Of a stretch of DNA of 5,251 nucleotides, positions 1 to 5,227 are shown piece by piece. Within the stretch, counting starts at the first letter, position 1. Each line of letters opens with the position of its first letter. The stretch comes from Candidatus Aphodoplasma excrementigallinarum. GTDB taxonomy: Bacteria > Bacillota > Clostridia > UBA1381 > UMGS1253. The notes below the pieces were generated by a model. That model ran no database searches. It saw nothing but the letters and a program-made list of their open reading frames with translations, and had not been told where the DNA came from. Both the position numbers and the translations under genes were made by a program. The stretch is from positions 1-5,251 of the forward strand of contig DVOF01000126.1 of the NCBI GenBank assembly GCA_018713805.1. The letters are read 5' to 3'.

Positions 1-1
1 A

Positions 2-67
2 ATATATCTTGTACAGCAACCGGATAATACATATTTAATAAATGGTTGGGAAAGCTTGGACGTATAG
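2..67 (+). CDS. 3' end of an unidentified reading frame (partial)
   Basis: The frame starting at base 2 is open from the window edge to a TAG at 65-67 and gives about 21 residues ending in LINGWESLDV. The composition is protein-like, with mixed polar and aromatic residues and no runs. Its stop is followed at once by an in-frame TGA (68-70) and then by the ATG of the next small frame, so the two are directly adjacent on the same strand. That spacing suggests one operon. Too little is visible to name a product, and a chance open stretch of this length in AT-rich DNA cannot be excluded. Confidence 0.35.
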   Translation: MYLVQQPDNTYLINGWESLDV

Positions 68-70
68 TGA

Positions 71-250
71 ATGGCAGAAGAAATTAAAGTGAAAAAGAAA
101 ACAGCAATTTGGATAGTATGGATTGATGAAAGCAATAAGGTAATTTCCATCAAAGAAATACCAAACGCCAGACAGCTATATTTTGAAAACAAGGCGACAG
201 GGTTACAAACACTAAATTCCCTTGTTAGAAAAGGATATAAGATTGGGTAA
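71..250 (+). CDS. small hypothetical protein, 59 aa
   Basis: An ATG at 71 opens a 59-codon frame ending in TAA (248-250), with a second in-frame stop TGA directly after. The protein begins with a Lys-rich segment (residues 6-10), followed by a hydrophobic, Trp-containing strand (IWIVWID, 13-19), a second strand (about 23-28), and a likely helix around residues 42-53 before the basic end RKGYKIG. This pattern suits a compact alpha/beta fold. There is no transmembrane helix, signal peptide or Cys/His cluster. The ribosome binding site is weak (GGA at 58-60 or GGGAAA at 48-53), so translation may depend on the frame ending just upstream. The DNA is clearly AT-richer than the genes from 659 onward, and the strand is opposite to them. 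I do not recognise the family. The setting suggests accessory or mobile-element cargo, which is inference. Confidence 0.55.
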   Translation: MAEEIKVKKKTAIWIVWIDESNKVISIKEIPNARQLYFENKATGLQTLNSLVRKGYKIG

Positions 251-283
251 TGAGAGGTGGTTGCCTTGTATGATAACAGATGG

Positions 284-523
284 CTGCTCCCGTGGACAAA
301 TAGGACGTTGTTTTTGGGGTAGGTAATGGTTTTATATTACTTTACCGGTTTGACTTGCTGAAACCCTTGATTTTACTGGTATTGCAAAGCCCTAAATGCT
401 CACTTCTATGCGTGGAAAGTGGAAAATGAAAATGCGGTTTTCAAGGGGAGGAATATAAACATATTACTTTGCTGTTTTCGAGCCTTGAAAGCCGCATAAA
501 ATAAGGGGTTAAAATGCCCTAAA
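284..523 (+). repeat. diverged two-copy direct repeat, period about 127 bases
   Basis: Copy A (about 284-396) and copy B (about 404-523) share an ordered series of identical blocks. These are CGTGGA (291-296 and 411-416), GGGG-AGG-AAT with two one-base gaps (316-327 and 445-454), ATATTACTTT (334-343 and 461-470), TGAAA-CC (359-366 and 486-493) and GCCCTAAA (389-396 and 516-523). The last three pairs all lie exactly 127 bases apart. Over the 33 bases from 334 the copies agree at 22 positions. Collinear blocks at a constant offset argue for an old duplication over chance. The segment between about 367 and 377 does not match. Function is unknown: recombinase arm sites, stacked ends of successive insertions, or a duplicated RNA element are all possible. 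Confidence 0.5.
432..497. repeat. 15-bp inverted repeat with 36-base loop
   Basis: The arm ATGCGGTTTTCAAGG (432-446) pairs with CCTTGAAAGCCGCAT (483-497) over 15 positions; the one non-Watson-Crick position is a G-T/G-U pair. The 36-base loop contains a second small inverted repeat, AATAT (452-456) and ATATT (461-465), around AAAC. No T-run follows the right arm, so it is not a standard intrinsic terminator. In copy A of the surrounding direct repeat the equivalent arms do not pair well, so the structure is specific to copy B. It could be a folded RNA, a recombination-site arm pair or a cruciform. Confidence 0.55.
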
Positions 524-538
524 ATTCCACACATGACA

Positions 539-573
539 AAAGAGATACAGACTTTTATAGCCTGTATCTCTTT
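539..573. terminator. intrinsic terminator hairpin, probably bidirectional
   Basis: AAAGAGATACAG (539-550) and CTGTATCTCTTT (562-573) form a perfect 12-bp stem around an 11-base loop. On the + strand the stem is followed by a T-rich run (575-579). On the - strand it is followed by a short T run, the complement of the A run at 538-541. It sits between the + strand accessory stretch and the end of the - strand membrane-protein gene (stop at 659-661), so it can end transcription from both sides. It also marks the approximate border between the AT-rich and GC-richer parts. Confidence 0.8.
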
Positions 574-592
574 CTTTTTCACACCCTATCTG

Positions 593-621
593 CCGGTAAC
601 CGGTAAGTATTTTGTATACTT
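593..621. repeat. tandem CCGGTAA repeat plus short hairpin
   Basis: CCGGTAA occurs twice in tandem (593-599 and 600-606). As a result 593-603 is also an odd palindrome, CCGGT-A-ACCGG. Immediately to the right, AAGTAT (605-610) and ATACTT (616-621) form a 6-bp stem around a five-base loop. An inverted copy, TTACCGG, lies at 342-348 in copy A of the upstream repeat. This lies in the 3' untranslated region of the - strand membrane-protein gene. Such short symmetric repeats may be protein-binding sites, but nothing visible identifies the protein. Confidence 0.4.
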
Positions 622-658
622 CCTTATTGCCATTTACCTTCTGACAGGTTCTTTATTC

Positions 659-1075
659 TTAGTCGCGCCGTTCCGGCTGTTTTTTCTCCTTTGGCACATA
701 GTCGCCCAGAACCATCCACGACTTTACGTAGTCTTCGTTTTTTACCTCAACTTCATTTTTCTTGTCTCTCCGCGCGCATAAGCCCATATATCCGAGCCAG
801 TTTCCGAACAGCGCAATCGTCGCGGAAACGGGCAGATACATCCACTCAAACGGATAAAAGATACACACGGCAGGCAGAAACAGCACCAAAACGGAGATTG
901 GGAGCATAATGTTAAAGCCGCGGAACATCCCGTAAAAATATCCGCTCACCAGACACAGGCCGTAAACGACCGCCCCGACCGCCAAGTCCTCCCGCAAGCC
1001 AAACAGCGGCGGAATATACATCGCCAACGCAAGCAGGATCAGGATATACCAGATTTGTTTCAGCTTTTTTAGCAT
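659..1075 (-). CDS. four-helix membrane protein of unknown function, 138 aa
   Basis: The protein starts MLKKLKQ and has four predicted membrane segments: about residues 7-27, 30-50, 55-74 and 78-99. A hydrophilic, Lys/Glu-rich tail (100-138) follows and is probably cytoplasmic by the positive-inside rule (CARRDKK after helix 4). I chose the ATG at 1073-1075 because AAGGAGG (1084-1090) lies 8 bases upstream. The frame can be extended to a TTG at 1126, but that codon is part of the -35 box of the promoter found here and so cannot be translated from that transcript. No catalytic motif is visible. Conserved-looking aromatic and proline positions (YPFEWMYLP, 74-82) do not let me name a family. It is the last gene of the - strand block, separated from the S-layer-homology gene by about 70 bases, with its own promoter and a terminator about 85 bases beyond its stop. 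Confidence 0.75.
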   Translation of the reverse strand: MLKKLKQIWYILILLALAMYIPPLFGLREDLAVGAVVYGLCLVSGYFYGMFRGFNIMLPISVLVLFLPAVCIFYPFEWMYLPVSATIALFGNWLGYMGLCARRDKKNEVEVKNEDYVKSWMVLGDYVPKEKKQPERRD

Positions 1076-1097
1076 TTGCGCCGCCTCCTTTGCCCAG

Positions 1098-1126
1098 ACA
1101 ATATCATATTCCAAACAACATGTCAA
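1098..1126 (-). promoter_or_regulatory. sigma-A-type promoter for the membrane-protein gene
   Basis: On the - strand a perfect -35 box TTGACA (1121-1126) is followed after 17 bases by TATTGT (1098-1103), which matches the -10 consensus at 4 of 6 positions. The -10 is preceded by TG one base away, giving an extended -10. Transcription would begin near 1091, just before the AAGGAGG ribosome binding site at 1084-1090, leaving a short leader of about 16 bases before the ATG at 1075. The membrane-protein gene can therefore be expressed independently of the upstream genes. Confidence 0.7.
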
Positions 1127-1144
1127 TACCGTATGTAAAAACGC

Positions 1145-2530
1145 CTACCTGCTATAGTCGATCACGATCACGTCGGTTATCACGTCATTCTTTGCCCGTA
1201 TGAAGATATAGTCGTGGTGAAACTCGTATGTGCCCTGCAAATCCCGTATATCCAGCGGCTGGAACCGGTTTGCCGCGTTGTTCTGGTACGGTTCATAGAC
1301 CGAGAGCCGCGCCGTGTCGGACGTTACCAAAGCTGCGTCCGAATAGTCGCCAAGCTCCATATTTACGATAACGCCCTCGTCGGACTCTCTCGTTTTGGAA
1401 ATCCTGCCGAAATAAACCGTATCGGCTGCACGGGAATCGCTGCTTGAAAACTTCCAGTTCTGGCTGGCAGGGAATTTGATCAAATCGCCGAGCGTAGCCG
1501 TATTGGACGGCGCCTCTGTGCCCGGACTATAAATCACAAACAGGGTCCGAACCTGCCCGTTCGCGCGCGTATCAAACAGCAGCAGGTCGCCGCACGTAAT
1601 CTGATTAAGGGCTGTCTTTACGCCGCCGACCTCAACATCTTCTAAAAGGAACAGCGGCTCCTCCGCCACAACGCTGCCGAACGTATAATAGAGCGCGTAG
1701 CCCCGTTCACCGTCCATAGAGGTCTGCGAAATGCTGACAACGCTGACCAGGTCTTCCGCCGTTTTCGGCGTCGCCGCAGGCGTTGCCGTTGGCGTTACGG
1801 TCGGCGTCGCGCTTGGTGTCGCTGTCGGCGTAGTACTCGGCGTTGCCGTTGGCGTTGTACTCGCCGTTGGCGTCGGGCTCGTTTCCGCCTCCATCTGCCG
1901 CTTTATCTCCCGCGCGCGGTCTAATAACACGACCGTCTCCGCACGCGTTACGCTGTCTCTCGGGCGCAACGTCCCGTCGTCGTAGCCCTGGATAAGCCCC
2001 AGCTCATATGCCCGCGCCAGCTGCCCGGCCAACTCCTGGTTGATATCTGCGCTGTCGCTGAATGCGCCGTCCAGTGCGCCGGCGTCCTGCGCCTCATCAG
2101 ACGCGGGCAAAATATTAACCAACGCAGCCGCGATTTCCTCCCGTGTCGCATCCCGTTCCGGCGCATAGCTGCTTTCGTCCATTGTTTCGTCTAAAACATT
2201 CATAGCGACTGTATACCCGTCCGCCGAGAGTATGTACGGTGCGGCCCAGTAGTCATCTGCTACATCCTGGTAGGGGCTCGCTCCCTCGTCAAGCGGCAGC
2301 TCAAATGTAAGGGCAAACATCTTTGCAAACTCCGCCCGCGTTACCGCTTCGTCCGGCGCAAAGATACCGTCGCCCTTCCCTTCAATGATCCCTTCCTCGC
2401 TGAATGCTTCAATCGCGTCCCGCGCCCAGCCGTATTCCTCGCCCACGTCGGAAAATGCCGCCGCATATGCCGCCGCAGTAAGCGAAACCAGCATTGTCAC
2501 GGTCAGCAGGATTGCTGTTACTTTTTTCAT
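1145..2530 (-). CDS. secreted S-layer-homology (SLH) domain protein with Thr/Pro linker, 461 aa
   Basis: Residues 1-23 form a Sec signal peptide (MKK, a hydrophobic core, likely cleavage after AYA). Three SLH domains follow: about 25-76 (FSDV ... GxFAPDEAVTRAEF), 86-141 (degenerate, lacking the GxxxGxFxP core but keeping TREE) and 157-206 (GYDDGTLRPRDSVTRAE). SLH triplets bind pyruvylated secondary cell-wall polymers, so the protein is probably held non-covalently on the outer wall. A Thr/Pro/Ala/Ser linker (217-257) leads to a beta-rich C-terminal domain (258-461) that I cannot name. Its phrases such as GDLLLFDTRANGQVRTLFVIY and the ending VITDVIVIDYS resemble segments I recall from other clostridial SLH proteins. 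The start is the ATG at 2528-2530: AGGTG (2537-2541) lies six bases upstream, and the alternative GTG at 2537-2539 overlaps that site. It lies 64 bases after the dipeptidase gene, without a clear promoter or terminator between. Confidence 0.9.
   Translation of the reverse strand: MKKVTAILLTVTMLVSLTAAAYAAAFSDVGEEYGWARDAIEAFSEEGIIEGKGDGIFAPDEAVTRAEFAKMFALTFELPLDEGASPYQDVADDYWAAPYILSADGYTVAMNVLDETMDESSYAPERDATREEIAAALVNILPASDEAQDAGALDGAFSDSADINQELAGQLARAYELGLIQGYDDGTLRPRDSVTRAETVVLLDRAREIKRQMEAETSPTPTASTTPTATPSTTPTATPSATPTVTPTATPAATPKTAEDLVSVVSISQTSMDGERGYALYYTFGSVVAEEPLFLLEDVEVGGVKTALNQITCGDLLLFDTRANGQVRTLFVIYSPGTEAPSNTATLGDLIKFPASQNWKFSSSDSRAADTVYFGRISKTRESDEGVIVNMELGDYSDAALVTSDTARLSVYEPYQNNAANRFQPLDIRDLQGTYEFHHDYIFIRAKNDVITDVIVIDYSR
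1760..1882 (-). repeat. degenerate 12-base repeats coding a Thr/Pro linker
   Basis: This part of the SLH gene codes residues 217-257, built from TPTA/TPST units (about 12 bases each, with a 24-base TPTATPST pairing seen around 1834-1872). It acts as a flexible, probably extended spacer between the wall-binding SLH domains and the C-terminal domain, and could be O-glycosylated. Repeats of this type can change length by slippage. In-frame 12-base steps would alter spacer length without breaking the protein. Confidence 0.75.
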
Positions 2531-2594
2531 ATGTATCACCTCTCTGTCAATTTAGACGCTAAAGCGCGCCTTGTGGTTCCCCTGCCCTATATCT

Positions 2595-3536
2595 TTACTT
2601 CAACACTTCCCCAATCAGGCGCAGCATGTTTCCTCCTGCAATCTTGGTAACCTGCTCCTCTGAATAATTGCGTGCAAGCAGTCGCTCCAGCAGCGTATGC
2701 ACATCCTCTGCGCCGCGCAGGCCGGACGGCGTGTCCGATATCCCGTCAAAGTCGCCGCCGAGCCCCACATGGTCCTCACCGCCAAGCTCCATAAAGTGCT
2801 CAATGTGCCTCACGAGGTCGTCGACCGTCGTCGTACCTCTGCTTTTGATAAACTGCGGGCAGTAGTTCATCCCCACGACGCCGCCCGCCTCACACAGCGC
2901 CCGGAACTGTTTATCCGACAGGTTGCGCACATGCGGGCATATAGCCGCCGAATTGGAGTGGGAGGCCATAACCGGCGCACGGCTCGTTTCCAAAACATCC
3001 CAAAAGGCCTTTTCCGACGCATGGGAAACATCGACCAGCATGCCCAGCCGGTTCATCTCCACCACAAAAGTCTTTCCATACTCGGTCAGACCCGTGCGTG
3101 GGCGCTTCTCCCCCGCTCCGGTCGCAATACAATTGGTATTGTTCCACGTCAGCGTAACCGCCCGCACGCCCCGCTCATAGTAATTCCGGAGCTTGTCAAG
3201 GCTGTCGATGTAGTCTGCGCCTTCAATCGTAAGCAGGGCCGCCGTCTTTTCCTCCGCCCACGCCTGCATAACGCCGGCATAATCTATCACCGGCATAATC
3301 TGCTCCCGGTTTTCCTCCATTTCTGCTTCAAAATGGCCTATGATCTCGCCCGCCTTTTCTTCCTGTGCGGCTATGCCCTCCGCCGCATCTGCCCACACGG
3401 CAAAAAATTGCAGCCAATTCTGATAAAGCCGCATACGCGGCAGGTCAAGATGACCCTTGCTCCCCTTCAGGCTCGTCGGCTGATAAATCTGGCCCACCGT
3501 GTCGCAGTGCGCGTCCACAATCTGATACGGATACAT
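2595..3536 (-). CDS. membrane-dipeptidase family metallopeptidase (M19), 313 aa
   Basis: This is a dinuclear-zinc dipeptidase related to renal dipeptidase, which hydrolyses dipeptides (including some with a D-residue at the C-terminal side). Counting from the GTG one codon before the chosen start, the expected ligands are all present: H11 and D13 in DAHCDT, bridging E106 in TIEGAD, H173 in DVSHAS, H194 in ASHSN, and D263 in GLGGDFDG. R205 is in the place of the substrate-carboxylate Arg. About 313 residues is normal for the bacterial family. No signal peptide is present, so a cytoplasmic enzyme is expected despite the family name. I chose the ATG at 3534-3536: GAGGAGG (3544-3550) lies 7 bases upstream, against only 4 for the GTG. 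That ATG overlaps the yraN stop by one base (TGATG), implying translational coupling. A role in peptide or peptidoglycan-fragment turnover is inference. Confidence 0.93.
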   Translation of the reverse strand: MYPYQIVDAHCDTVGQIYQPTSLKGSKGHLDLPRMRLYQNWLQFFAVWADAAEGIAAQEEKAGEIIGHFEAEMEENREQIMPVIDYAGVMQAWAEEKTAALLTIEGADYIDSLDKLRNYYERGVRAVTLTWNNTNCIATGAGEKRPRTGLTEYGKTFVVEMNRLGMLVDVSHASEKAFWDVLETSRAPVMASHSNSAAICPHVRNLSDKQFRALCEAGGVVGMNYCPQFIKSRGTTTVDDLVRHIEHFMELGGEDHVGLGGDFDGISDTPSGLRGAEDVHTLLERLLARNYSEEQVTKIAGGNMLRLIGEVLK

Positions 3537-3910
3537 CACAATTCCTCCTCAAAAGCGTTTTCCAGATAGATGATCTGCATAATTTCCACAGACTCTCCAT
3601 CCATGCGGAAATATACCTCCGCCACGTCGAACCGGACTGCCGCCTCGATTTCCTGCTGCGCCAAAAACCGTTTGGCGGCCAAAATCAGCTTCCTCTGCTT
3701 TGCCGGCGTAACAGCCGCAGCGGGCGTGGCGAACACGCCGTTTTGCCGCGCTTTTACTTCCACAAATACAATGTATTCCCCCTCGCGCGCAATCATGTCG
3801 ATCTCACCCTCGCGGCAGGTATAGTTTTCTGCCAGCACCTGCGCCCCGCGCTTTTGCAGGTCGGAGCTGACCGCCTGCTCGCAGAGCCGCCCGATCTGCC
3901 GTGTATTCAT
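3536..3910 (-). CDS. yraN: UPF0102 / YraN family protein, restriction-endonuclease-like fold, 124 aa
   Basis: The protein has the family's typical length (about 115-125 residues) and its key pattern: an N-terminal helix with GRLCEQ (7-12), GEIDMIA (35-41) and VFVEVKAR (48-55). E11, D38, E51 and K53 form a PD-(D/E)xK nuclease-type active site. A basic helix (PAKQRKL) follows, as in Holliday-junction-resolvase-like folds. Its cellular role is unsettled; a DNA-processing function is inferred from the fold. The ATG overlaps the rnhB stop by four bases (ATGA), and AAAGGAG (3919-3925) lies eight bases upstream. Its 3' end overlaps the dipeptidase start by one base. rnhB next to yraN is a familiar arrangement in Firmicutes, where the pair often precedes DNA-uptake or topoisomerase genes. 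Here a peptidase gene follows instead. Confidence 0.93.
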   Translation of the reverse strand: MNTRQIGRLCEQAVSSDLQKRGAQVLAENYTCREGEIDMIAREGEYIVFVEVKARQNGVFATPAAAVTPAKQRKLILAAKRFLAQQEIEAAVRFDVAEVYFRMDGESVEIMQIIYLENAFEEEL

Positions 3911-4533
3911 TTCACATACTCCTTTACGCCCTTAAAGGTTTTCCGGTGAATCGGGCACGGGCCGAATTGTTGGATCAGCTCCCGGTGGCGCGCCGTCCCA
4001 TACGCCTTATGCTTTTCAAATTCATACTGCGGATACAGCTCCGCCATTTTTCGCATATAGCGGTCCCGGCTCACCTTTGCCAGTACGGACGCCGCCGCAA
4101 TGGACAAAGACTGGTCGTCCCCGCCGACAATCGTTTGATACGAATAGCCGTCAAAGCCCTTCGCCCGGTTCCCATCGATCAGCAAATAATCCGGCTGCAC
4201 CGGCAGTGCCTCCACCGCGCCGCGCATTGCCTCAAAGGTCGCTTCCAGGATATTGATTTCATCAATCCGCGCGCTGTCAACTGCAAAAATGCCGTATGCC
4301 ACCGCCTTGTCCAAAATCACGTCATAGAGTTCCTCGCGCTTTTTCTCGCTCAGTTTCTTTGAGTCCCGCAGCCCGTCAATCCGGCATCCGCGCGGCAGTA
4401 TGACCGCCGCCGCATAGACGCTTCCCGCAAGCGGGCCGCGCCCCGCCTCGTCTATCCCGGCAATCGCCGTATACCCCTGCTCCCAGAGCGCAGTCTCATA
4501 GAGCAGCATATCCTTTTCTTCCGTCTTTGCCAT
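3907..4533 (-). CDS. rnhB: ribonuclease HII, 208 aa
   Basis: The enzyme cuts the RNA strand of RNA-DNA hybrids and nicks DNA at single embedded ribonucleotides, starting their repair. The four metal-binding acidic residues can be placed: D28 and E29 in GIDEAGRGPLAG, D120 in LLIDGN, and D139 in GGDDQS, followed by the signature IAAASVLAKVSRDR (145-158). The GRG (31-33) and the SKKLSEKKRE segment (58-67) are also typical. At 208 residues it is of the compact E. coli-like length. The ATG at 4531-4533 is preceded by AGAGAGG (4544-4550) at 10 bases and lies 4 bases after the upstream stop. A longer frame to 4602 would run about 65 bases into the upstream gene and is rejected. The ribosome binding site is formed by the last codons (GERK) of the upstream gene. 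Confidence 0.97.
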   Translation of the reverse strand: MAKTEEKDMLLYETALWEQGYTAIAGIDEAGRGPLAGSVYAAAVILPRGCRIDGLRDSKKLSEKKREELYDVILDKAVAYGIFAVDSARIDEINILEATFEAMRGAVEALPVQPDYLLIDGNRAKGFDGYSYQTIVGGDDQSLSIAAASVLAKVSRDRYMRKMAELYPQYEFEKHKAYGTARHRELIQQFGPCPIHRKTFKGVKEYVK

Positions 4534-4537
4534 ATTG

Positions 4538-5227
4538 TTACTTCCTCTCTCCCCGGTACGGACATACGCGCATACAAATCCCGCATACCGCACCGCGGCC
4601 AATGTGCTGAAAGCGTTCTTTCATATAATTGCTGCACGCCGCCGCGTCAATGATGTCGGCACGTTCCACGCCGTGCCGGTACAGCGTCCCCCGGAGCGCC
4701 ATCGCCGGGCAGCTCGCTGCACAGCGTGTGCATCCCTTGCATACGTCCCGTTCCTCTTCTGTCTCCACGCAGTCGAGCGGCAGGTCGGTCAATATTGTAC
4801 ATAGCCGCACGCGCGGCCCGTACCGGTAGGACAGAAACAGTGCATTTTTCCCAATCGTGCCAAGCCCGGCCATGCGCGCCACCGCCTTATGGCTGATCAG
4901 CGCGCTGTACGGCCTTTCTGCAGACGGGATCGACTGCGACGCCGCTACCGGCAGATACCGGTAGCCGAGCGATTCGATCAAAAACCCAATGCGCAGCGCC
5001 GCCTGGTCGAGAAGCGCATTGACCGCCCGGTAATGCTGGAAATACGCAAACGTCGGCGCGCCGTCGATTTCATCGATCACATAGTCCGACAGCTTAACAA
5101 CCAGGCTGATTGCGTTTGGAAGTTCCTGTGCGCGCACAGGGTCGATTTTCCTGATTTTTGCAAATCCGGCCTCGCTTATACCAATTTCCGACAGTCGGTC
5201 TTTTATAAGCGCATTGTACTGCTCCAT
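4538..5227 (-). CDS. short QueG-like protein with two [4Fe-4S] clusters, 229 aa
   Basis: The C-terminal part carries two ferredoxin-type Cys sets. Numbered from the ATG these are C163-C166-C169-C173P and C198 with C215-C218-C222P, eight cysteines, enough for two [4Fe-4S] clusters. Upstream, GLGTIGKN (122-129) followed by a RVRLCTILTDLPL stretch matches the corresponding part of epoxyqueuosine reductase (QueG), which uses cobalamin and two clusters for the last step of queuosine synthesis. This protein is much shorter than E. coli QueG, with no HEAT-repeat tail. Where QueG has its GRDYH-type catalytic segment, it reads YFQHYRAVN (about 62-70). It may therefore be a paralogue with another redox role; automatic labels of epoxyqueuosine reductase should be doubted. 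I chose the ATG at 5225-5227, eight bases from GGGGGG (5236-5241), over a GTG at 5231-5233 that is too close to it. It heads the visible operon. Confidence 0.85.
   Translation of the reverse strand: MEQYNALIKDRLSEIGISEAGFAKIRKIDPVRAQELPNAISLVVKLSDYVIDEIDGAPTFAYFQHYRAVNALLDQAALRIGFLIESLGYRYLPVAASQSIPSAERPYSALISHKAVARMAGLGTIGKNALFLSYRYGPRVRLCTILTDLPLDCVETEEERDVCKGCTRCAASCPAMALRGTLYRHGVERADIIDAAACSNYMKERFQHIGRGAVCGICMRVCPYRGERK

Larger units (their letters stand above)
251..538. other. AT-rich non-coding stretch between the small gene and the terminator
   Basis: No convincing gene lies here. The longest starts give only about 18 to 21 codons (for example ATG 270 to TAA 324-326, or GTG 257 to TAG 320-322), and neither has a well-placed ribosome binding site. 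The stretch is occupied mainly by a diverged direct repeat (see 284-523) and by a long inverted repeat within its second copy (432-497). It sits between + strand accessory-like DNA and the - strand gene block, so it may be the end of an integrated element, but no recombinase or defined attachment site is visible. Confidence 0.6.

Noticed and set aside
270..326. An 18-codon + strand frame (ATG at 270) with two Cys
   Set aside because: It has no ribosome binding site at a useful distance, it is very short, and it overlaps the non-coding direct repeat.
504..520. AGGG/CCCT mini-hairpin as a second terminator
   Set aside because: It has only four base pairs and no following T-run; the strong hairpin at 539-573 is the terminator.
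533..781. An 82-codon + strand frame rich in Phe/Leu that could look like a membrane protein
   Set aside because: It begins inside the stem region of the terminator, has no ribosome binding site, and its second half is antisense to the end of the four-helix membrane-protein gene.
1731..1985. A Gly/Val-rich + strand frame with a regular repeat
   Set aside because: The regular pattern is only the reverse complement of the Thr/Pro linker repeats in the SLH gene.
2545..2550. TTGACA on the - strand just before the SLH gene
   Set aside because: No -10 box lies at the right distance, and the start point would fall within the coding sequence, so it is not a promoter for this gene.
2697..3569. A 290-codon + strand frame
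   Set aside because: It is exactly antisense to the M19 dipeptidase, whose catalytic motifs are all intact. The translation is Arg/His-rich without recognisable domains, as expected of a shadow frame in GC-rich DNA.
3365..3949. A 194-codon + strand frame
   Set aside because: It is antisense to the dipeptidase start and to yraN, with no ribosome binding site and no domain pattern.
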